Assembly: GCF_013385425.1 (NCBI RefSeq)
Contig: NZ_JACAQA010000007.1
Location: 1-64,000, forward strand
Length of the DNA stretch: 64,000 nucleotides
Direction of reading: 5' to 3'
Source of the DNA: Pseudomonas gingeri
GTDB lineage: Bacteria; Pseudomonadota; Gammaproteobacteria; Pseudomonadales; Pseudomonadaceae
Shown piece by piece: positions 36,153-46,125 of this stretch. The position numbers were made by a program, and so were the translations under genes. How positions within the stretch are numbered: position 1 is the first letter of the stretch; the number at the start of each line of letters is the position of its first letter. The notes beneath the pieces are model-generated. The model ran no database searches. It saw nothing but the letters and a program-made list of their open reading frames with translations, and was not told the DNA's origin.

Positions 36153-36896
36153 GTGTCCACGCCCATTCTTCGTGACAGCACCACCTCGCTCTACGAACAG
36201 ATAGCCCATCAGTTGCTGGAGGAGATTCAGCGCGGCGCCTACGAACCCAGTGGCAAGCTGCCCTCGGAGGCCGAGTTGGGCCAGCGCTTTGCGGTGAGCC
36301 GGGTGACCATCCGCCTGGCCGTGGGCAAGCTCAGCGACGACGGCGTGGTGGAACGCAAGCAAGGCAAAGGCACCTTCGTCGCGGCCAAGCAGGTTCGCCA
36401 TGGTCTCGATGCCTTGCGCAGTTTTCATGAGGCGCTGTTGTTGCAAGGCCTCAAGCCGAGCATGCGGGTCCTCGATCATCAGTTGCAGCCGGTGCCCGAG
36501 GCGCTGCACGCCCTGTTTGCGGAGACCGACCAGTGCCTGCTGCTGGAGCGCCTGCACTTTGTCGACGACGACCCCATCGCCCTGGGCCGCAGCCATCTGC
36601 CGGCCGAACTGGCGAATGTAGTGTGGACGGCTGTCGAGAACCGCCCGATCTATTCGATCCTGGAATCGATCACCGGCGCCCCGGTCACCCGCGCCGATAT
36701 GGCGATTCGCGCCCAGGAAGCCGACAAGCACCTGGCCAATACCCTGAATGTGAAACGTGGCGCGGCGCTGCTGGTGATGGAGCGCACCTCGTATTTTGCC
36801 GATGGCCGCTGCTGTGACCGGACCACCTTTTTTATCCGTCCGGAGCGCTATGCGTTTGTCCTCAGCGGTGTATTCAAATCCAGCCCCGCTTCTTGA
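36153..36896 (+). CDS. GntR-family regulator, HutC/UTRA type
   Basis: A 247-residue regulator. The GntR HTH is at about residues 8-75 (SLYEQIAHQLLEEIQRGAYE, LPSEAELGQRFAVSRVTIRL, ERKQGKGTFVA), and the UTRA ligand domain at about 95-240, typical of HutC/PhnF members that sense the substrate of a nearby pathway. The GTG at 36153 (MSTPILRDSTTSLYEQ) is preferred; the frame also opens at GTG 36105, but TATAAC at 36092 would put the transcript start on top of it. It is divergent from the ABC/DUF3604 operon, its probable target. Confidence 0.87.
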   Translation: MSTPILRDSTTSLYEQIAHQLLEEIQRGAYEPSGKLPSEAELGQRFAVSRVTIRLAVGKLSDDGVVERKQGKGTFVAAKQVRHGLDALRSFHEALLLQGLKPSMRVLDHQLQPVPEALHALFAETDQCLLLERLHFVDDDPIALGRSHLPAELANVVWTAVENRPIYSILESITGAPVTRADMAIRAQEADKHLANTLNVKRGAALLVMERTSYFADGRCCDRTTFFIRPERYAFVLSGVFKSSPAS

Positions 36897-36995
36897 AAGC
36901 AGAGCCTGGCAATCGACTTCGGTCTCCCCACTCTGCCCTCTCGGACCACCAGGATGCAGTCGCCGATCTCAAGGAATCAGGACTGAGCAAGCGGC

Positions 36996-37667
36996 TCAGC
37001 GCCGATGCGCCAGGGAACGTACCAATCGGTCACCCAGGCTTTGCACGCCCTGCACCAGAATCACCAACACGATCACCGTGGCGACCATCACCTGGTTGTT
37101 GAAGCGCTGATAACCATAACGAATCGCCAGATCCCCCAAACCGCCACCGCCGATGACCCCGGCCATGGATGAAAAGCCGATCAGCATCACCAGCGTCAGG
37201 GTGATCCCCGCCAGCAAGGCCGGCAGGGCTTCGGGCAACAGTACTTTGAAAATCACATGGCGAATGTCACCGCCCATGGACAGGATCGCTTCGATCCGTC
37301 CCTTGTCGACGTCATCCATGGCGTTCTCGACGATACGGGCAAAAAACGGAAAGGCACCGATGGTAATCGGCACCACGGCGGCGGTGCTGCCCAGGGTGGT
37401 GCCGACAATCAGCCGGGTCAGTGGAATCAAGGCGATCAACATCACCACGAACGGCAGCGAGCGGCCGAGGTTGACCAGCGCGCTGAGGCTGCTGTTCAAG
37501 CGAGGCATGGGGTACAGGCCACGGCGGCGGCTGACAAACAGCAGGACGCCGAGCGGCAAGCCGATCAGCAAGGTGAACAATCCCGCCAACAGCACCATAT
37601 AAAGCGTTTCGCCCGTGGCATTGAGCAGCAGTTGGAAAATCTCGTTCCAGTCGACGGTTCGATTCAT
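36996..37667 (-). CDS. metI: Methionine-type ABC transporter permease
   Basis: A 223-residue inner-membrane permease with five or six TM helices, MetI family: [20 protein letters not shown], the family segment [40 protein letters not shown] and the coupling loop [20 protein letters not shown]. Its start overlaps the ATPase stop by 4 bp. Last gene of the oxygenase-MetQ-MetN-MetI operon. It may carry D/L-methionine or a related organosulfur compound. Confidence 0.92.
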   Translation of the reverse strand: MNRTVDWNEIFQLLLNATGETLYMVLLAGLFTLLIGLPLGVLLFVSRRRGLYPMPRLNSSLSALVNLGRSLPFVVMLIALIPLTRLIVGTTLGSTAAVVPITIGAFPFFARIVENAMDDVDKGRIEAILSMGGDIRHVIFKVLLPEALPALLAGITLTLVMLIGFSSMAGVIGGGGLGDLAIRYGYQRFNNQVMVATVIVLVILVQGVQSLGDRLVRSLAHRR

Positions 37668-38482
37668 GACGGCTCAGCCCTGCCCCCGCGCTGCTTGAGA
37701 AAATCCACCACCTTGGCCAGTTTCAGCGCTGGGACGGCCCTCTTGAACGGCAGGTTGTAGCTCGACAGCAAGGAGCGATCGCGAGACGAATCCCGCTCGG
37801 CCGGTAATCTTTCCAGCGGCCCGGACTCCAGCAGCCGCCCCTGATCCAGCACAGCCGCGTGATCGCAGATCGACTTGATCACGTCCAGCTCATGGGTGAT
37901 CAGCACAATGGTCAGCCCCAACCGGCGATTGATATCGCGCAACAGCTCAAGAATCGATGCCGTGGTTTCCGGGTCGAGGGCGCTGGTGGCTTCATCCGAG
38001 AGCAGATAGGCCGGCCGCGCAGCCAGGGCCCGGGCGATGCCTACCCGCTGTTTCTGCCCGCCGGACAGTTGCGAAGGAAACGCCTCGGCCTTGCCCCCCA
38101 GGCCGACCAGATCCAGCAGCTCGCGCACCCGCGCCTGGCGAGCGGCCTTGGGGAGACCGGCGATCTCCAGCGGCACGGCGATATTGTCGAAGACATTGCG
38201 CGAATGCAGCAGGTTGAATCCCTGGAAGATCATGCCGATGCGCTGGCGCTGTTGGCGCAATGCCTGGTCGGACAGCAGCGTCAGGTCCTGGCCGTCGATC
38301 ACCACGCGTCCACTGCTGGGACGCTCGAGCAGATTGAGACAACGCAGCAAGGTCGACTTGCCGGCACCGCTACGCCCGACAATCCCGTAGATCGCACCGT
38401 CCGGAATGCTCAGGGACACCTGGTCGAGGACCGGCGCCTGTCCTTCGCCGTAGCTTTTGCTCAACTGCTCGACGCTGATCAT
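37664..38482 (-). CDS. metN: Methionine-type ABC transporter ATPase lacking NIL domain
   Basis: A 272-residue ABC ATPase: Walker [17 protein letters not shown]-loop [20 protein letters not shown], signature [16 protein letters not shown], Walker [17 protein letters not shown] and H-loop [14 protein letters not shown]. These are strongly MetN-like. Canonical MetN is about 340 residues and ends in a NIL/ACT-like domain that binds methionine and inhibits transport; this protein stops about 30 residues after the nucleotide-binding domain, so that control should be absent. It overlaps MetQ and MetI genes by 4 bp each. Confidence 0.92.
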   Translation of the reverse strand: MISVEQLSKSYGEGQAPVLDQVSLSIPDGAIYGIVGRSGAGKSTLLRCLNLLERPSSGRVVIDGQDLTLLSDQALRQQRQRIGMIFQGFNLLHSRNVFDNIAVPLEIAGLPKAARQARVRELLDLVGLGGKAEAFPSQLSGGQKQRVGIARALAARPAYLLSDEATSALDPETTASILELLRDINRRLGLTIVLITHELDVIKSICDHAAVLDQGRLLESGPLERLPAERDSSRDRSLLSSYNLPFKRAVPALKLAKVVDFLKQRGGRAEPS

Positions 38483-39294
38483 GGCTGGCGGTCCGCGACC
38501 GTCACCGGAATCACAGAGCCCGAGTAAGTGTCGGTGATGAACTCCGCCACCTGGGCTGAGTTGAGGTCCTTGGCCAGCTGTTTGATCCGAGGGTCAGCCT
38601 GCAGTTTCGGAGTGGTCACCAGGATATTCGCGTAGGGATTGTTCGCCGCCTTTTCCAGGCCCAGGGCATCCTTGGCCGGGGACAGTCCGGCCTCCAGCGC
38701 GTAGTTGCCGTTGATCACCACCAGGTCGACATCATCCAGGGCGCGGGGCAACTGCGGCGACTCGATCTCGAGGATCTTCAACTGTTTCGGGTTCTCGGCA
38801 ATGTCCTTGGGCGTTGCCTGGTCAATGGCCGGATCATTGAAGCCGGGCTTGAGCTTGATCAGGCCATTGTCTTGCAGCAGGTACAGCGCGCGGCTGAGGT
38901 TGGTGACATTGTTGGGCAGCGCGACGGTACCTTTTTGCGGCACCTGGTCAAAACTTTTGTGCCGGTGCGAATAGATCCCCAGCGGCTCGATATGCACGGT
39001 CGCCGCCACCACGAACTTCTGCCCCAGGGCCTGCTCCTGGGACTTGAGGTACGGCAGGTGCTGGAAGTAGTTGGCGTCGACATCGCCATGGGCCAGCAGC
39101 TCATTGGAGTTCACACCGCTGGGAATCTCGATGATCTTGAGGTTCAACTGCGGGTCGATTTTCTGCACATACGCGAGGATCTGTGCGTGGGGCACCGGGT
39201 CCGCCGCCACCCGCAGCGGCTCGGCCGCCAGGGCGCCGAACGAAGAGAACAGGCCCGCCCAGACCGCCAGGGTCAATCCGGTTTTTTTCAACAT
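38479..39294 (-). CDS. metQ: MetQ/NlpA-family substrate-binding protein
   Basis: A 271-residue binding protein of the NlpA/MetQ family. Signal peptide [20 protein letters not shown] ends near ALAAEPL; no lipobox cysteine is present although most MetQ proteins are lipoproteins. Family motifs: [45 protein letters not shown] and [18 protein letters not shown]. It likely delivers methionine or an analogue to MetNI. It lies 29 bp after the oxygenase gene. Confidence 0.92.
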   Translation of the reverse strand: MLKKTGLTLAVWAGLFSSFGALAAEPLRVAADPVPHAQILAYVQKIDPQLNLKIIEIPSGVNSNELLAHGDVDANYFQHLPYLKSQEQALGQKFVVAATVHIEPLGIYSHRHKSFDQVPQKGTVALPNNVTNLSRALYLLQDNGLIKLKPGFNDPAIDQATPKDIAENPKQLKILEIESPQLPRALDDVDLVVINGNYALEAGLSPAKDALGLEKAANNPYANILVTTPKLQADPRIKQLAKDLNSAQVAEFITDTYSGSVIPVTVADRQP

Positions 39295-39323
39295 GCTGAT
39301 AGTCCTTGATCAAATGATGGGGG

Positions 39324-40361
39324 TCAGGCGCTCAGCGCCTTGGGGAGCAGTGCATCGGCGTAGAAGCGTTGGGCAACATCGGGGTGGGAACGCAGGCGGC
39401 CCTTGAGGTAGTTCCAGCCGACATCGCGTAACAGTGGATTGGCTGGATCGCTGGCCGGCCCCCGCGCTTCGCGCAACAGCGCCGTCGGCAAGGGATACAG
39501 CGGCACCACCGCATCCAGTTGCGCGCCGAGGAAAAAGGCAATCGACAGGCGCTCGCTGCCCAGTGGCGGAGACTGCACCCGGTGTACCGTGGCCCGCAGA
39601 TAACCGTTGGTGGCCAGTTCGAGCAATTCGCCGATATTCACCACCAGGGTATTGTCCCGGGGCAACGCATCAATCCAGCGGCCCTCCTCGACCTCCACTT
39701 GCAGACCCGCCTGCTGGTCCTGCAAGAGGAAACTGAGGAAGCCGGAATCCTTGTGGGCACCCACGCCCTGGCGGCTTTCGCCTGGTGCGCGGCCGGGGTA
39801 GCGGATCAGCTTGATATGTTCATTGGGCCTGTCGCCATACAGCGGGTCGAAAGCCTGTTCGTGCAATGACAGGGCCTGGGCGAAAGCCCGCAGCAGGCGC
39901 AGCGACATGGCGGTCATCGCCTGCTGCCATTCCAGCAGCAACGGCTTGAGTCGCGGCAACTCGACAGGCCACAGGTTCGGGCCTTGCAGGCGTGCCCAAC
40001 GGGGGGTGTTTTCATCCAGCGCCAGGGCTTCACGCTCGGCACCGACATCGAACTGTTCGCGCAGGTCCGGCTGGCCCCGGGTGATCTCCGAAGCCGCGCG
40101 GTTGTACCCGCGAAAGTGTGGCGAATGGATCATGCCGACCGCGTTTTTCGCCGCCTCGGGCAAGGCGAAGAGCTCCCGGGCGTGGACCTGGACCTGCTGC
40201 AACAGCGCGCTGTCGATGCCATGTCCGGTCAGGTAAAAGAAGCCCACGTCCCGCGCGGCATGGCGCAGTGCATCGAGAAAGCCCTGACGCTGCTCGCAAC
40301 TGCCCTCGAGCAAGGACAGGTCCAGCAAAGGCAGCGCGGTGATGTCCAGCGAGTTCGGCAT
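39324..40361 (-). CDS. 2-oxoglutarate/Fe(II) oxygenase, isopenicillin N synthase family
   Basis: A 345-residue non-heme iron oxygenase. The N-terminal DIOX_N region has PLLDLSLLEGS and DVGFFYLTGHGID. The jelly-roll domain has the iron ligands H203 and D205 (GVGAHKDSGFLSFLLQ) and H260 (ATVHRVQSP), with the 2-oxoglutarate anchor R271-x-S273 (SERLSIAFF). It is the first gene of an operon with a MetQNI importer, so its substrate is probably an imported compound; whether it oxidises a sulfur-containing amino acid is inference. The AT-rich leader 40362-40543 should hold the promoter. Confidence 0.92.
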   Translation of the reverse strand: MPNSLDITALPLLDLSLLEGSCEQRQGFLDALRHAARDVGFFYLTGHGIDSALLQQVQVHARELFALPEAAKNAVGMIHSPHFRGYNRAASEITRGQPDLREQFDVGAEREALALDENTPRWARLQGPNLWPVELPRLKPLLLEWQQAMTAMSLRLLRAFAQALSLHEQAFDPLYGDRPNEHIKLIRYPGRAPGESRQGVGAHKDSGFLSFLLQDQQAGLQVEVEEGRWIDALPRDNTLVVNIGELLELATNGYLRATVHRVQSPPLGSERLSIAFFLGAQLDAVVPLYPLPTALLREARGPASDPANPLLRDVGWNYLKGRLRSHPDVAQRFYADALLPKALSA

Positions 40362-40543
40362 GGTTCACTCCCCTGTGATTTGAAAAGGTATTCATCCCGC
40401 AATCAGTCGAACTGACACGCCGATAAACAGCTGCTCAAGGCAGGGGAAAGACAAGGAACCCAGCGATTGATCAGCACTGGGTTAAAGCTATACGATCTTA
40501 AAAACCATCAATAAATATCTTTTTTGCATTAGCTTATTGCACG

Positions 40544-43500
40544 CTAGCCTCGCACCTCCCGCCAAAAAATCTTGTGCATGGCTGTCGCGCCCTTGCCGAG
40601 CAAGCCGAGACTGATCACGCTGTTATCGGAGCCGTGGCTAAAACTGATCACTGTCCCGTTGGAAAGAACAGCGACCACCGGACGGGATGAGAGATTGCTT
40701 CCCAGACTCCGACCTGCCCAAGGTGTGATACCCGTGGCGAAGTACGAGTTATCCAGCTGCCCGCCGGTCCCCTCATCGACTTGATACTGATAGCTATTCG
40801 AACTGCAGGCTGCGCTGGACGGGGCGTTGGAGTTCAGAATCAACGTACCGAAAGCCAACTGCATGTCCGACGTCACCCCCTCCCCGGCGGGTAAATCAAA
40901 ATACCAGCCCTTTTGCGTTGAGTAGTTAACGGTGTTCTGAGTAATGGTCCGGACCCCACCCGCCGCCACGGTGACCGTCTGCGGAACAAGCACGCTACGG
41001 GGCGAACTGCCACCCGTGTAAATCGTCCCATCATCCAGAAAGGCGTAAACGCTTTGAATTTGCGTGGAGCTGAAGTCCGACGTGGCCAGAGACCGACCGG
41101 TGCCGACAAAGATCGCCGTCTTGCTGTTCACTTGCCCCACTTCAACACTCTGAGTAATGGGTTGGGTGGCGCCACTGCTGTCCTGCAAAACCGCAATGCG
41201 GGCAACGGACCAGTTCGCCGGATTGGCATCCGAGATATTGAACTTGAAGACATTTCCATTCAGATCGCCCGCATAGACAGCCGATGCGGTGATCCCATCC
41301 GAGGAATACGCTGAAAGGTGGGCCAGCCCTGCAGGAGCCAGTGAGGTTCCGTAGCCAGTAGAAATGTCACGAATCACGGCACCGGTATCAGGGTTCAGAA
41401 CGAACATATGGCCCGCATAATCCCCGCTGTTGTTGTAGCCCGATGAAGCCATGACGACATATCCGGCGGCCGTATTGGTAATCAAGGGCTGGCCATAAGA
41501 AAGCCCTACGTTATTGGTCACGCTCGACGAAGTGCTGGCGTTGGGAAACTCCCATTTCACCTTCGAGGCCAGGTCCGCCGAACTGGTGGCTGCCGGGTTC
41601 GTGACATCAAGAGCGTAATAACCATTCCCTCCCGCGCGAAGCCCTGCCACCAATAAAGTCTTCCATGTCCCTGAAGAATTGACATCACGAACGGTCGGCG
41701 TGCCGTCCACAGTGAACATGTGGTTGTAGGTTTTCTGGGACAACTGGTTAAGCTTTGAAAGCACCAGGTTTGGAATATAGGCCCACAGCTCGCTACCGTT
41801 GCTGGCATCAATCGCATGCAGCATACCGTCATTACCGCCCTGATAGACGACACTCTTGCGCCCGGCAATCGTCTGACCGAAAGTCGTATAGGTACTGTCA
41901 GTCGTTATGCTCCAGGAGCGTTTGTCATTCACCATCACCGGTTCCGCATCCACCAGATCGCCCAGGACATGGGTACGAGTACGGTACAGTGTACCTTCGT
42001 TGGAACGATCCCCCTCCAACCAGTTGGCAACCGTGAGATTGTCCGTGGCGTTCGGGGAATTAAGAAGCGCTGTTTGTGTGGAACTCAGTCCCCCGGGAAA
42101 CACCGCACCACTGCTACCCGTATAAGAAGCAAACTTTCTGCTCGTCCATCCCTGGGCATCCAGTGTTGACTGAAAACTCCACAGTGAGTTGGTAGCCGAT
42201 GTGTTCCCCGTGGTGAGATCAATCGGTGCAGCCACCAAGTCGCCATACCAAGTGGACGCATTGAAACTGGCGATGTAGGCCGTATTGTCACCTGGCTGGA
42301 TATTGATGTTGGACACGCTGATCGCGCCCCCCGCTCCCGATTTGTTCAGCAGATCGGCAATGATGCTCTTGATTGAAGCGGTGGCGCTCACACTGTCGGT
42401 GGCCAACAGCATCTTGCCACGACCGTTTATCGTTGCATGGTACAGGTCATCAACGGCAGTCGGACTGTGCGACACGTTGGGGTTGGGCCAGGTGGGGGCA
42501 TAGGTGTATGGACTTTTATCTTGATTGGAGCCCGTCCCGAAAATCGTCCCCTGCGCCCCCAGGGTCATCCCATACATATTCATGTGCAGGTTAGGGTTCT
42601 TGTCCGCACTTGGGGATGTCGCATTCGGATCGTAAGGCACCCGGCCCGCTGTAAAGCTGGAACTACCAGCGGTCGTGCTGAAGTAATAAGCCGCCAAATC
42701 CGCCAGCGTGCCCGGATAGATAGTGGTATAGGGCGCGGAAGTGAACCACGGACTGGACGAATAAGTGGGAGGCGTCGTGGTCGTGGCGTCAGCAAACCCG
42801 TCAGTCACGATCATGACGCTATTGCGCTGGCAAGCGTATTGAATGTAAGTCTTGGTGGTGTCGTTCACATAAAGGCCACCAATCGTTTGCAAGAGTGTAC
42901 GGGTAGGCGTACCACCAGCACCAAACACGCGATAGATCAACCCAAGCAGGTACTGGTAATTGGTCGCCGGTGTCGTTGAGTTAAGATCAACCATATTGGC
43001 CACGTTGCTGGAATCCATCCAGCGGGCGCCCATGCGAAGATTGGTCAATTGAGGCAGTACAGCAGCCATGGCAGAGGACAACATCAGTCGACGCTTGCGG
43101 TAATAGGTAAACCAATTGGCAAAGTTTTGCATTTCCGCCGTATAGCTGCGGCCCGACGGGAATATGTTGCCTGACTTGATTTCGTATCGGTGCAGCAGGC
43201 TCCCATCTGGAGCAGTTGCACACGTAGGCGTCCCGGTCGTGCACGTCGCATCCTTAACCCAATAGGTGGCCGGATAATAAGGGATCGTAATATCGTAGTA
43301 CGTCGAGCCCGTATAACCCGAGCTCGTGCCCACCGTCACATTGGTGGTGATGCTGGCACTGCCGTTCTTGATTCCTGAAATCACGGCTCCCGGAATCACC
43401 ATCCCGGTATAAAACCTGAACGTCCATCCGCTAGTACCGCTGGTTAGCGTATTGGTCAGGTCATAGGTCACAGTGGGCGTTTCCGTAGGGTGGATTCGAG

Positions 43501-44032
43501 CCGCAGTGGGAGTTGAATTGCTGTAGGTGGTCGTGGTGCCATTATAAAAATCAGGTGCCCACGGGACATAAGTTGTATTGGGATTGTAGTACAGGGGATT
43601 GTACTCATAATCTCGCAAGTAGGCGTAACTCGGAATGAAGGGTGCCGCGTAGCCCTCCCCGGCCGCCGCGGTGTCTACGTATTTCCGGGAACTATTGGGA
43701 AACAGATACTCATACTTCAGCCAGGTCGTGCTTGTCGCTCCGACAGAGTTATAGTTCGGAGCATAGTAACCACTACTATAAACATCGGAGCTATTCCATC
43801 CGGTAAAGCCGGCTTTCCCGGAAGTCGAGTTATACCATAGAGCACCGTCATTACTCGTCAGCAACACTTCGGTGTCCATCGACCCGGAATCGTCAATCCC
43901 CAGTATCATATTGGGCTCAACCACATTCAGCATGCCCAATGGAAGTTGAGCAATGTCCGTAGCCGCTGCAAAAGCCGGAGAAACAACCTCGGCCAGAAAA
44001 ATCATTACAAACAGTCTCGCCAGCTTATGCAT
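40544..44032 (-). CDS. pilY1: Type IV pilus tip/assembly protein PilY1
   Basis: A 1162-residue exported protein. Signal peptide MHKLARLFVMIFLAEVVSPA ends near FAAA. Residues about 40-420 contain a von Willebrand A-like part with a MIDAS-type DDSGSMD (47-53) and NSVMIVTDGFAD. The C-terminal part (about 640-1150) is the PilY1 beta-propeller: VVYQGGNDGMLHAIDASNGS, LLVAGLRAGGNGYYALDVTN and ASAVYAGDLNGNVFKFNISD. PilY1 works at the pilus tip in adhesion, surface sensing and retraction control. Last gene of the minor pilin operon, 44 bp after pilX. Long Thr/Ser/Tyr-rich N-terminal inserts look strain-specific. Confidence 0.94.
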   Translation of the reverse strand: MHKLARLFVMIFLAEVVSPAFAAATDIAQLPLGMLNVVEPNMILGIDDSGSMDTEVLLTSNDGALWYNSTSGKAGFTGWNSSDVYSSGYYAPNYNSVGATSTTWLKYEYLFPNSSRKYVDTAAAGEGYAAPFIPSYAYLRDYEYNPLYYNPNTTYVPWAPDFYNGTTTTYSNSTPTAARIHPTETPTVTYDLTNTLTSGTSGWTFRFYTGMVIPGAVISGIKNGSASITTNVTVGTSSGYTGSTYYDITIPYYPATYWVKDATCTTGTPTCATAPDGSLLHRYEIKSGNIFPSGRSYTAEMQNFANWFTYYRKRRLMLSSAMAAVLPQLTNLRMGARWMDSSNVANMVDLNSTTPATNYQYLLGLIYRVFGAGGTPTRTLLQTIGGLYVNDTTKTYIQYACQRNSVMIVTDGFADATTTTPPTYSSSPWFTSAPYTTIYPGTLADLAAYYFSTTAGSSSFTAGRVPYDPNATSPSADKNPNLHMNMYGMTLGAQGTIFGTGSNQDKSPYTYAPTWPNPNVSHSPTAVDDLYHATINGRGKMLLATDSVSATASIKSIIADLLNKSGAGGAISVSNINIQPGDNTAYIASFNASTWYGDLVAAPIDLTTGNTSATNSLWSFQSTLDAQGWTSRKFASYTGSSGAVFPGGLSSTQTALLNSPNATDNLTVANWLEGDRSNEGTLYRTRTHVLGDLVDAEPVMVNDKRSWSITTDSTYTTFGQTIAGRKSVVYQGGNDGMLHAIDASNGSELWAYIPNLVLSKLNQLSQKTYNHMFTVDGTPTVRDVNSSGTWKTLLVAGLRAGGNGYYALDVTNPAATSSADLASKVKWEFPNASTSSSVTNNVGLSYGQPLITNTAAGYVVMASSGYNNSGDYAGHMFVLNPDTGAVIRDISTGYGTSLAPAGLAHLSAYSSDGITASAVYAGDLNGNVFKFNISDANPANWSVARIAVLQDSSGATQPITQSVEVGQVNSKTAIFVGTGRSLATSDFSSTQIQSVYAFLDDGTIYTGGSSPRSVLVPQTVTVAAGGVRTITQNTVNYSTQKGWYFDLPAGEGVTSDMQLAFGTLILNSNAPSSAACSSNSYQYQVDEGTGGQLDNSYFATGITPWAGRSLGSNLSSRPVVAVLSNGTVISFSHGSDNSVISLGLLGKGATAMHKIFWREVRG

Positions 44033-44076
44033 GCGCCCCCCATCCTCGATCTCTTTAACAAGACTGACTGCGTTGG

Positions 44077-44640
44077 TTATCTTGAAATGGTTGTCTGGGT
44101 CGTGACCATAGTGCCCTTGGGGCCAGAAGTCTTCACCGTTACCTGGTACAAAACAGGGTACGTCACCAGCGATTTACCATCTTGATTGCCGCCCCGCAGG
44201 CTGTAGCTACCGCCATTAGCCGTTGTCGGTTTTTCGACCTGGCACTGCGTTCCCGTGCTGGTGACTACAGTGACCGTACAAAGCCGCTCAATGTAGTAGG
44301 TGGAAGAATAATTACTGGACAGCGCCACTGGGGTCAGGCAACTCCAGCCATCTCCACTGGAGCAAGGGAGGGGTAAACCGTTGGCATCTCTATTGGTCAG
44401 AATGGTTGGGGAGTAGACATTGGGATCAGCCACTGTCAAATCTGCCTTACCGGCGATATAGGTCTTGACCCTTGTCAATATGCTATCGGAGGCGCTCAAG
44501 GCCCCTTCCCGGTAGGAGTAGTTCCCGACACTGGTGACATTCATCGTTACGGAGCGGATCAACCCAACCGAGGCAATCAAAAATATCGTCAGCAACACAA
44601 GGGTGAGAATAAGCACCGCACCTTTCTGGTTATTTTTCAT
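44077..44640 (-). CDS. pilX: Minor pilin PilX
   Basis: A 187-residue pilin-like protein. Short leader MKNNQKG, cleavage after Gly, then a hydrophobic helix (AVLILTLVLLTIFLIASVGL) without the usual Glu at mature position 5, a known feature of PilX/GspK-type tip pilins. The C-terminal globular part has Cys residues (LPCSSGDGWSCLTP, then CTV and QCQVEK) that may form disulfides. The start at 44640 follows AAGGAGG at 5 nt; two upstream in-frame GTG codons are less likely. Between pilW and pilY1. Confidence 0.9.
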   Translation of the reverse strand: MKNNQKGAVLILTLVLLTIFLIASVGLIRSVTMNVTSVGNYSYREGALSASDSILTRVKTYIAGKADLTVADPNVYSPTILTNRDANGLPLPCSSGDGWSCLTPVALSSNYSSTYYIERLCTVTVVTSTGTQCQVEKPTTANGGSYSLRGGNQDGKSLVTYPVLYQVTVKTSGPKGTMVTTQTTISR

Positions 44641-44650
44641 CACCACCTCC

Positions 44651-45718
44651 TTATTGAGCCGTGGCCCAAGCCAAGCTACGCAGTGGTGTTACCGTCGTGT
44701 AGGTCTTGTAAAAATAGCACCGCCAATCAGGAATCAGGACTGTGCTGTCTGTGTTGGTCAGGGCCGACACATCTACCGAACCTGAACCATTCGCCGCATT
44801 CTGCCAACTATCAAAATTGATGGTCGCATTCGTTGTGCTTGTGCAATTAGCTGCGTTGGCTTGTTTTTCTCGATTCCCTGAACGAACCACTATGCCCGTT
44901 CGTATGGCCTTCAAGCTATTGAGCTGACTGGGAAGCTGGTCTTGCCATGTCAGTCCAAGACCACTGTTCACACCGTATTGCGCTCTCAAGAAAACCACCC
45001 CGTCGGCGACGATGCTAACCTTACCGGTAATTTTGTTCTTGAATTTCAACATTGCACTTTCCGAGTACCATTCCTGATAGTTGAAAACCTGCTCAGGTAC
45101 GATATAAAAATCCGCGGCATAAGTGGGCACCCCGGCAATGGCCTGGTTATATTCCGCCGTCGCTGACAAACCTATATTCACCATTCCGGCACTGCCGTTT
45201 ACAGCATTGGGGGCCGTCGCGCGCCGCAAGGTGCAATCAGCGCCACTCCCCGCGGAACTATAAGCCAGCAGAATATCGTCTCCGGTCGCCACCGAGCCGA
45301 CAAGAGGCACACCGATATCGTCGTTGGGGTTGGCCAATGACACTGAAACCTTAAGCAGTGAAGCCGCGCTGCCACCGCTGCCATAGGCAAAGATGACATG
45401 ATTGGAGTTGGGGTCTGTCGTCACATCGAGCTTTATCATATCCAGCTCGATGCCTGAATTCGTATTCGTTGCCGTAGTTGAATAAAGATGGGTGCAGATT
45501 TGACCGTAATTGCTGATCAGTCCGGCCCCGGCCATTTCAAGCGCCGTGTTGATGGTCTCGGCAGCCGTAGTCCCGTTACTGTTAGCGGTGTTAGAGGCGA
45601 TGTTGCTCATTCTCCCCGCGTCATAGGAGATGGCCAGCGAGGTGGCGGCGAGCGACATGATCAAGCCGATCACCATTGCCAGCATTGCTTCAATAAGAGA
45701 GAAGCCCTTTTGCCTCAT
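44651..45718 (-). CDS. pilW: Minor pilin PilW
   Basis: A 355-residue minor pilin. Prepilin leader MRQKG followed by FSLIEAMLAMVIGLIMSLAA with the conserved Glu at mature position 5, a Type III N-methylation signal; the large C-terminal domain is PilW-type (ALEMAGAGLISNYGQICTHL, WQDQLPSQLNSLKAIRTGIV and a C-terminal WRCYFYKTYTTVTPLRS). It overlaps the pilV stop by 4 bp. PilW forms the priming tip complex with FimU, PilV, PilX, PilE and PilY1 in the inner membrane. Confidence 0.92.
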   Translation of the reverse strand: MRQKGFSLIEAMLAMVIGLIMSLAATSLAISYDAGRMSNIASNTANSNGTTAAETINTALEMAGAGLISNYGQICTHLYSTTATNTNSGIELDMIKLDVTTDPNSNHVIFAYGSGGSAASLLKVSVSLANPNDDIGVPLVGSVATGDDILLAYSSAGSGADCTLRRATAPNAVNGSAGMVNIGLSATAEYNQAIAGVPTYAADFYIVPEQVFNYQEWYSESAMLKFKNKITGKVSIVADGVVFLRAQYGVNSGLGLTWQDQLPSQLNSLKAIRTGIVVRSGNREKQANAANCTSTTNATINFDSWQNAANGSGSVDVSALTNTDSTVLIPDWRCYFYKTYTTVTPLRSLAWATAQ

Positions 45719-46125
45719 AACGTCTTATCTACCTGGAAAGGAACGCTGTAGGTATTCACAACATTATCCTGGGGCATTTGCCATTGAATCGTAATCAAAC
45801 AAGTTCCGTCAGCCGCCACGCTCACCGTGGGATCGATGGCCCCCGGCAATTTTTTGACTTCCACAGCCCAAGCGGCAGCCGAACTGGTAGTGCCCGCCCC
45901 CGGATAAGCGTAGTTTGCAAGGTTCGAGGCGTCCGACACCATCTGACCGTACAGCACTTTAGCCAGATTGGTGGCCTTTACCCGATCATCCGATTTGGCA
46001 GACTCGTTTGACAGTTTCGCTTGCAGGGCGGCATTGCCCAACAAACCAACCGTCATGATCAAGAGTGCGATCAAACACTCAATCAGCGAGAATCCGTGCT
46101 GCTTACGAGCAAAAGTTCGAGGCAT
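45715..46125 (-). CDS. pilV: Minor pilin PilV
   Basis: A 136-residue minor pilin. Leader MPRTFARKQHG, then FSLIECLIALLIMTVGLLGN (Glu at mature position 5) and a small globular domain (AVEVKKLPGAIDPTVSVAAD, then TCLITIQWQMPQDNV). AAGGTGA lies 5-6 nt before the ATG at 46125, which overlaps the 3' end of fimU by 23 bp. The frame also opens at 46182 but that would put 19 extra residues before a standard leader. Confidence 0.9.
   Translation of the reverse strand: MPRTFARKQHGFSLIECLIALLIMTVGLLGNAALQAKLSNESAKSDDRVKATNLAKVLYGQMVSDASNLANYAYPGAGTTSSAAAWAVEVKKLPGAIDPTVSVAADGTCLITIQWQMPQDNVVNTYSVPFQVDKTL

Noticed and set aside
44880..44912. CCGTTCGT, an AlgR-type core motif, in the pilin region
   Set aside because: It lies inside pilW coding sequence, far from the operon promoter.
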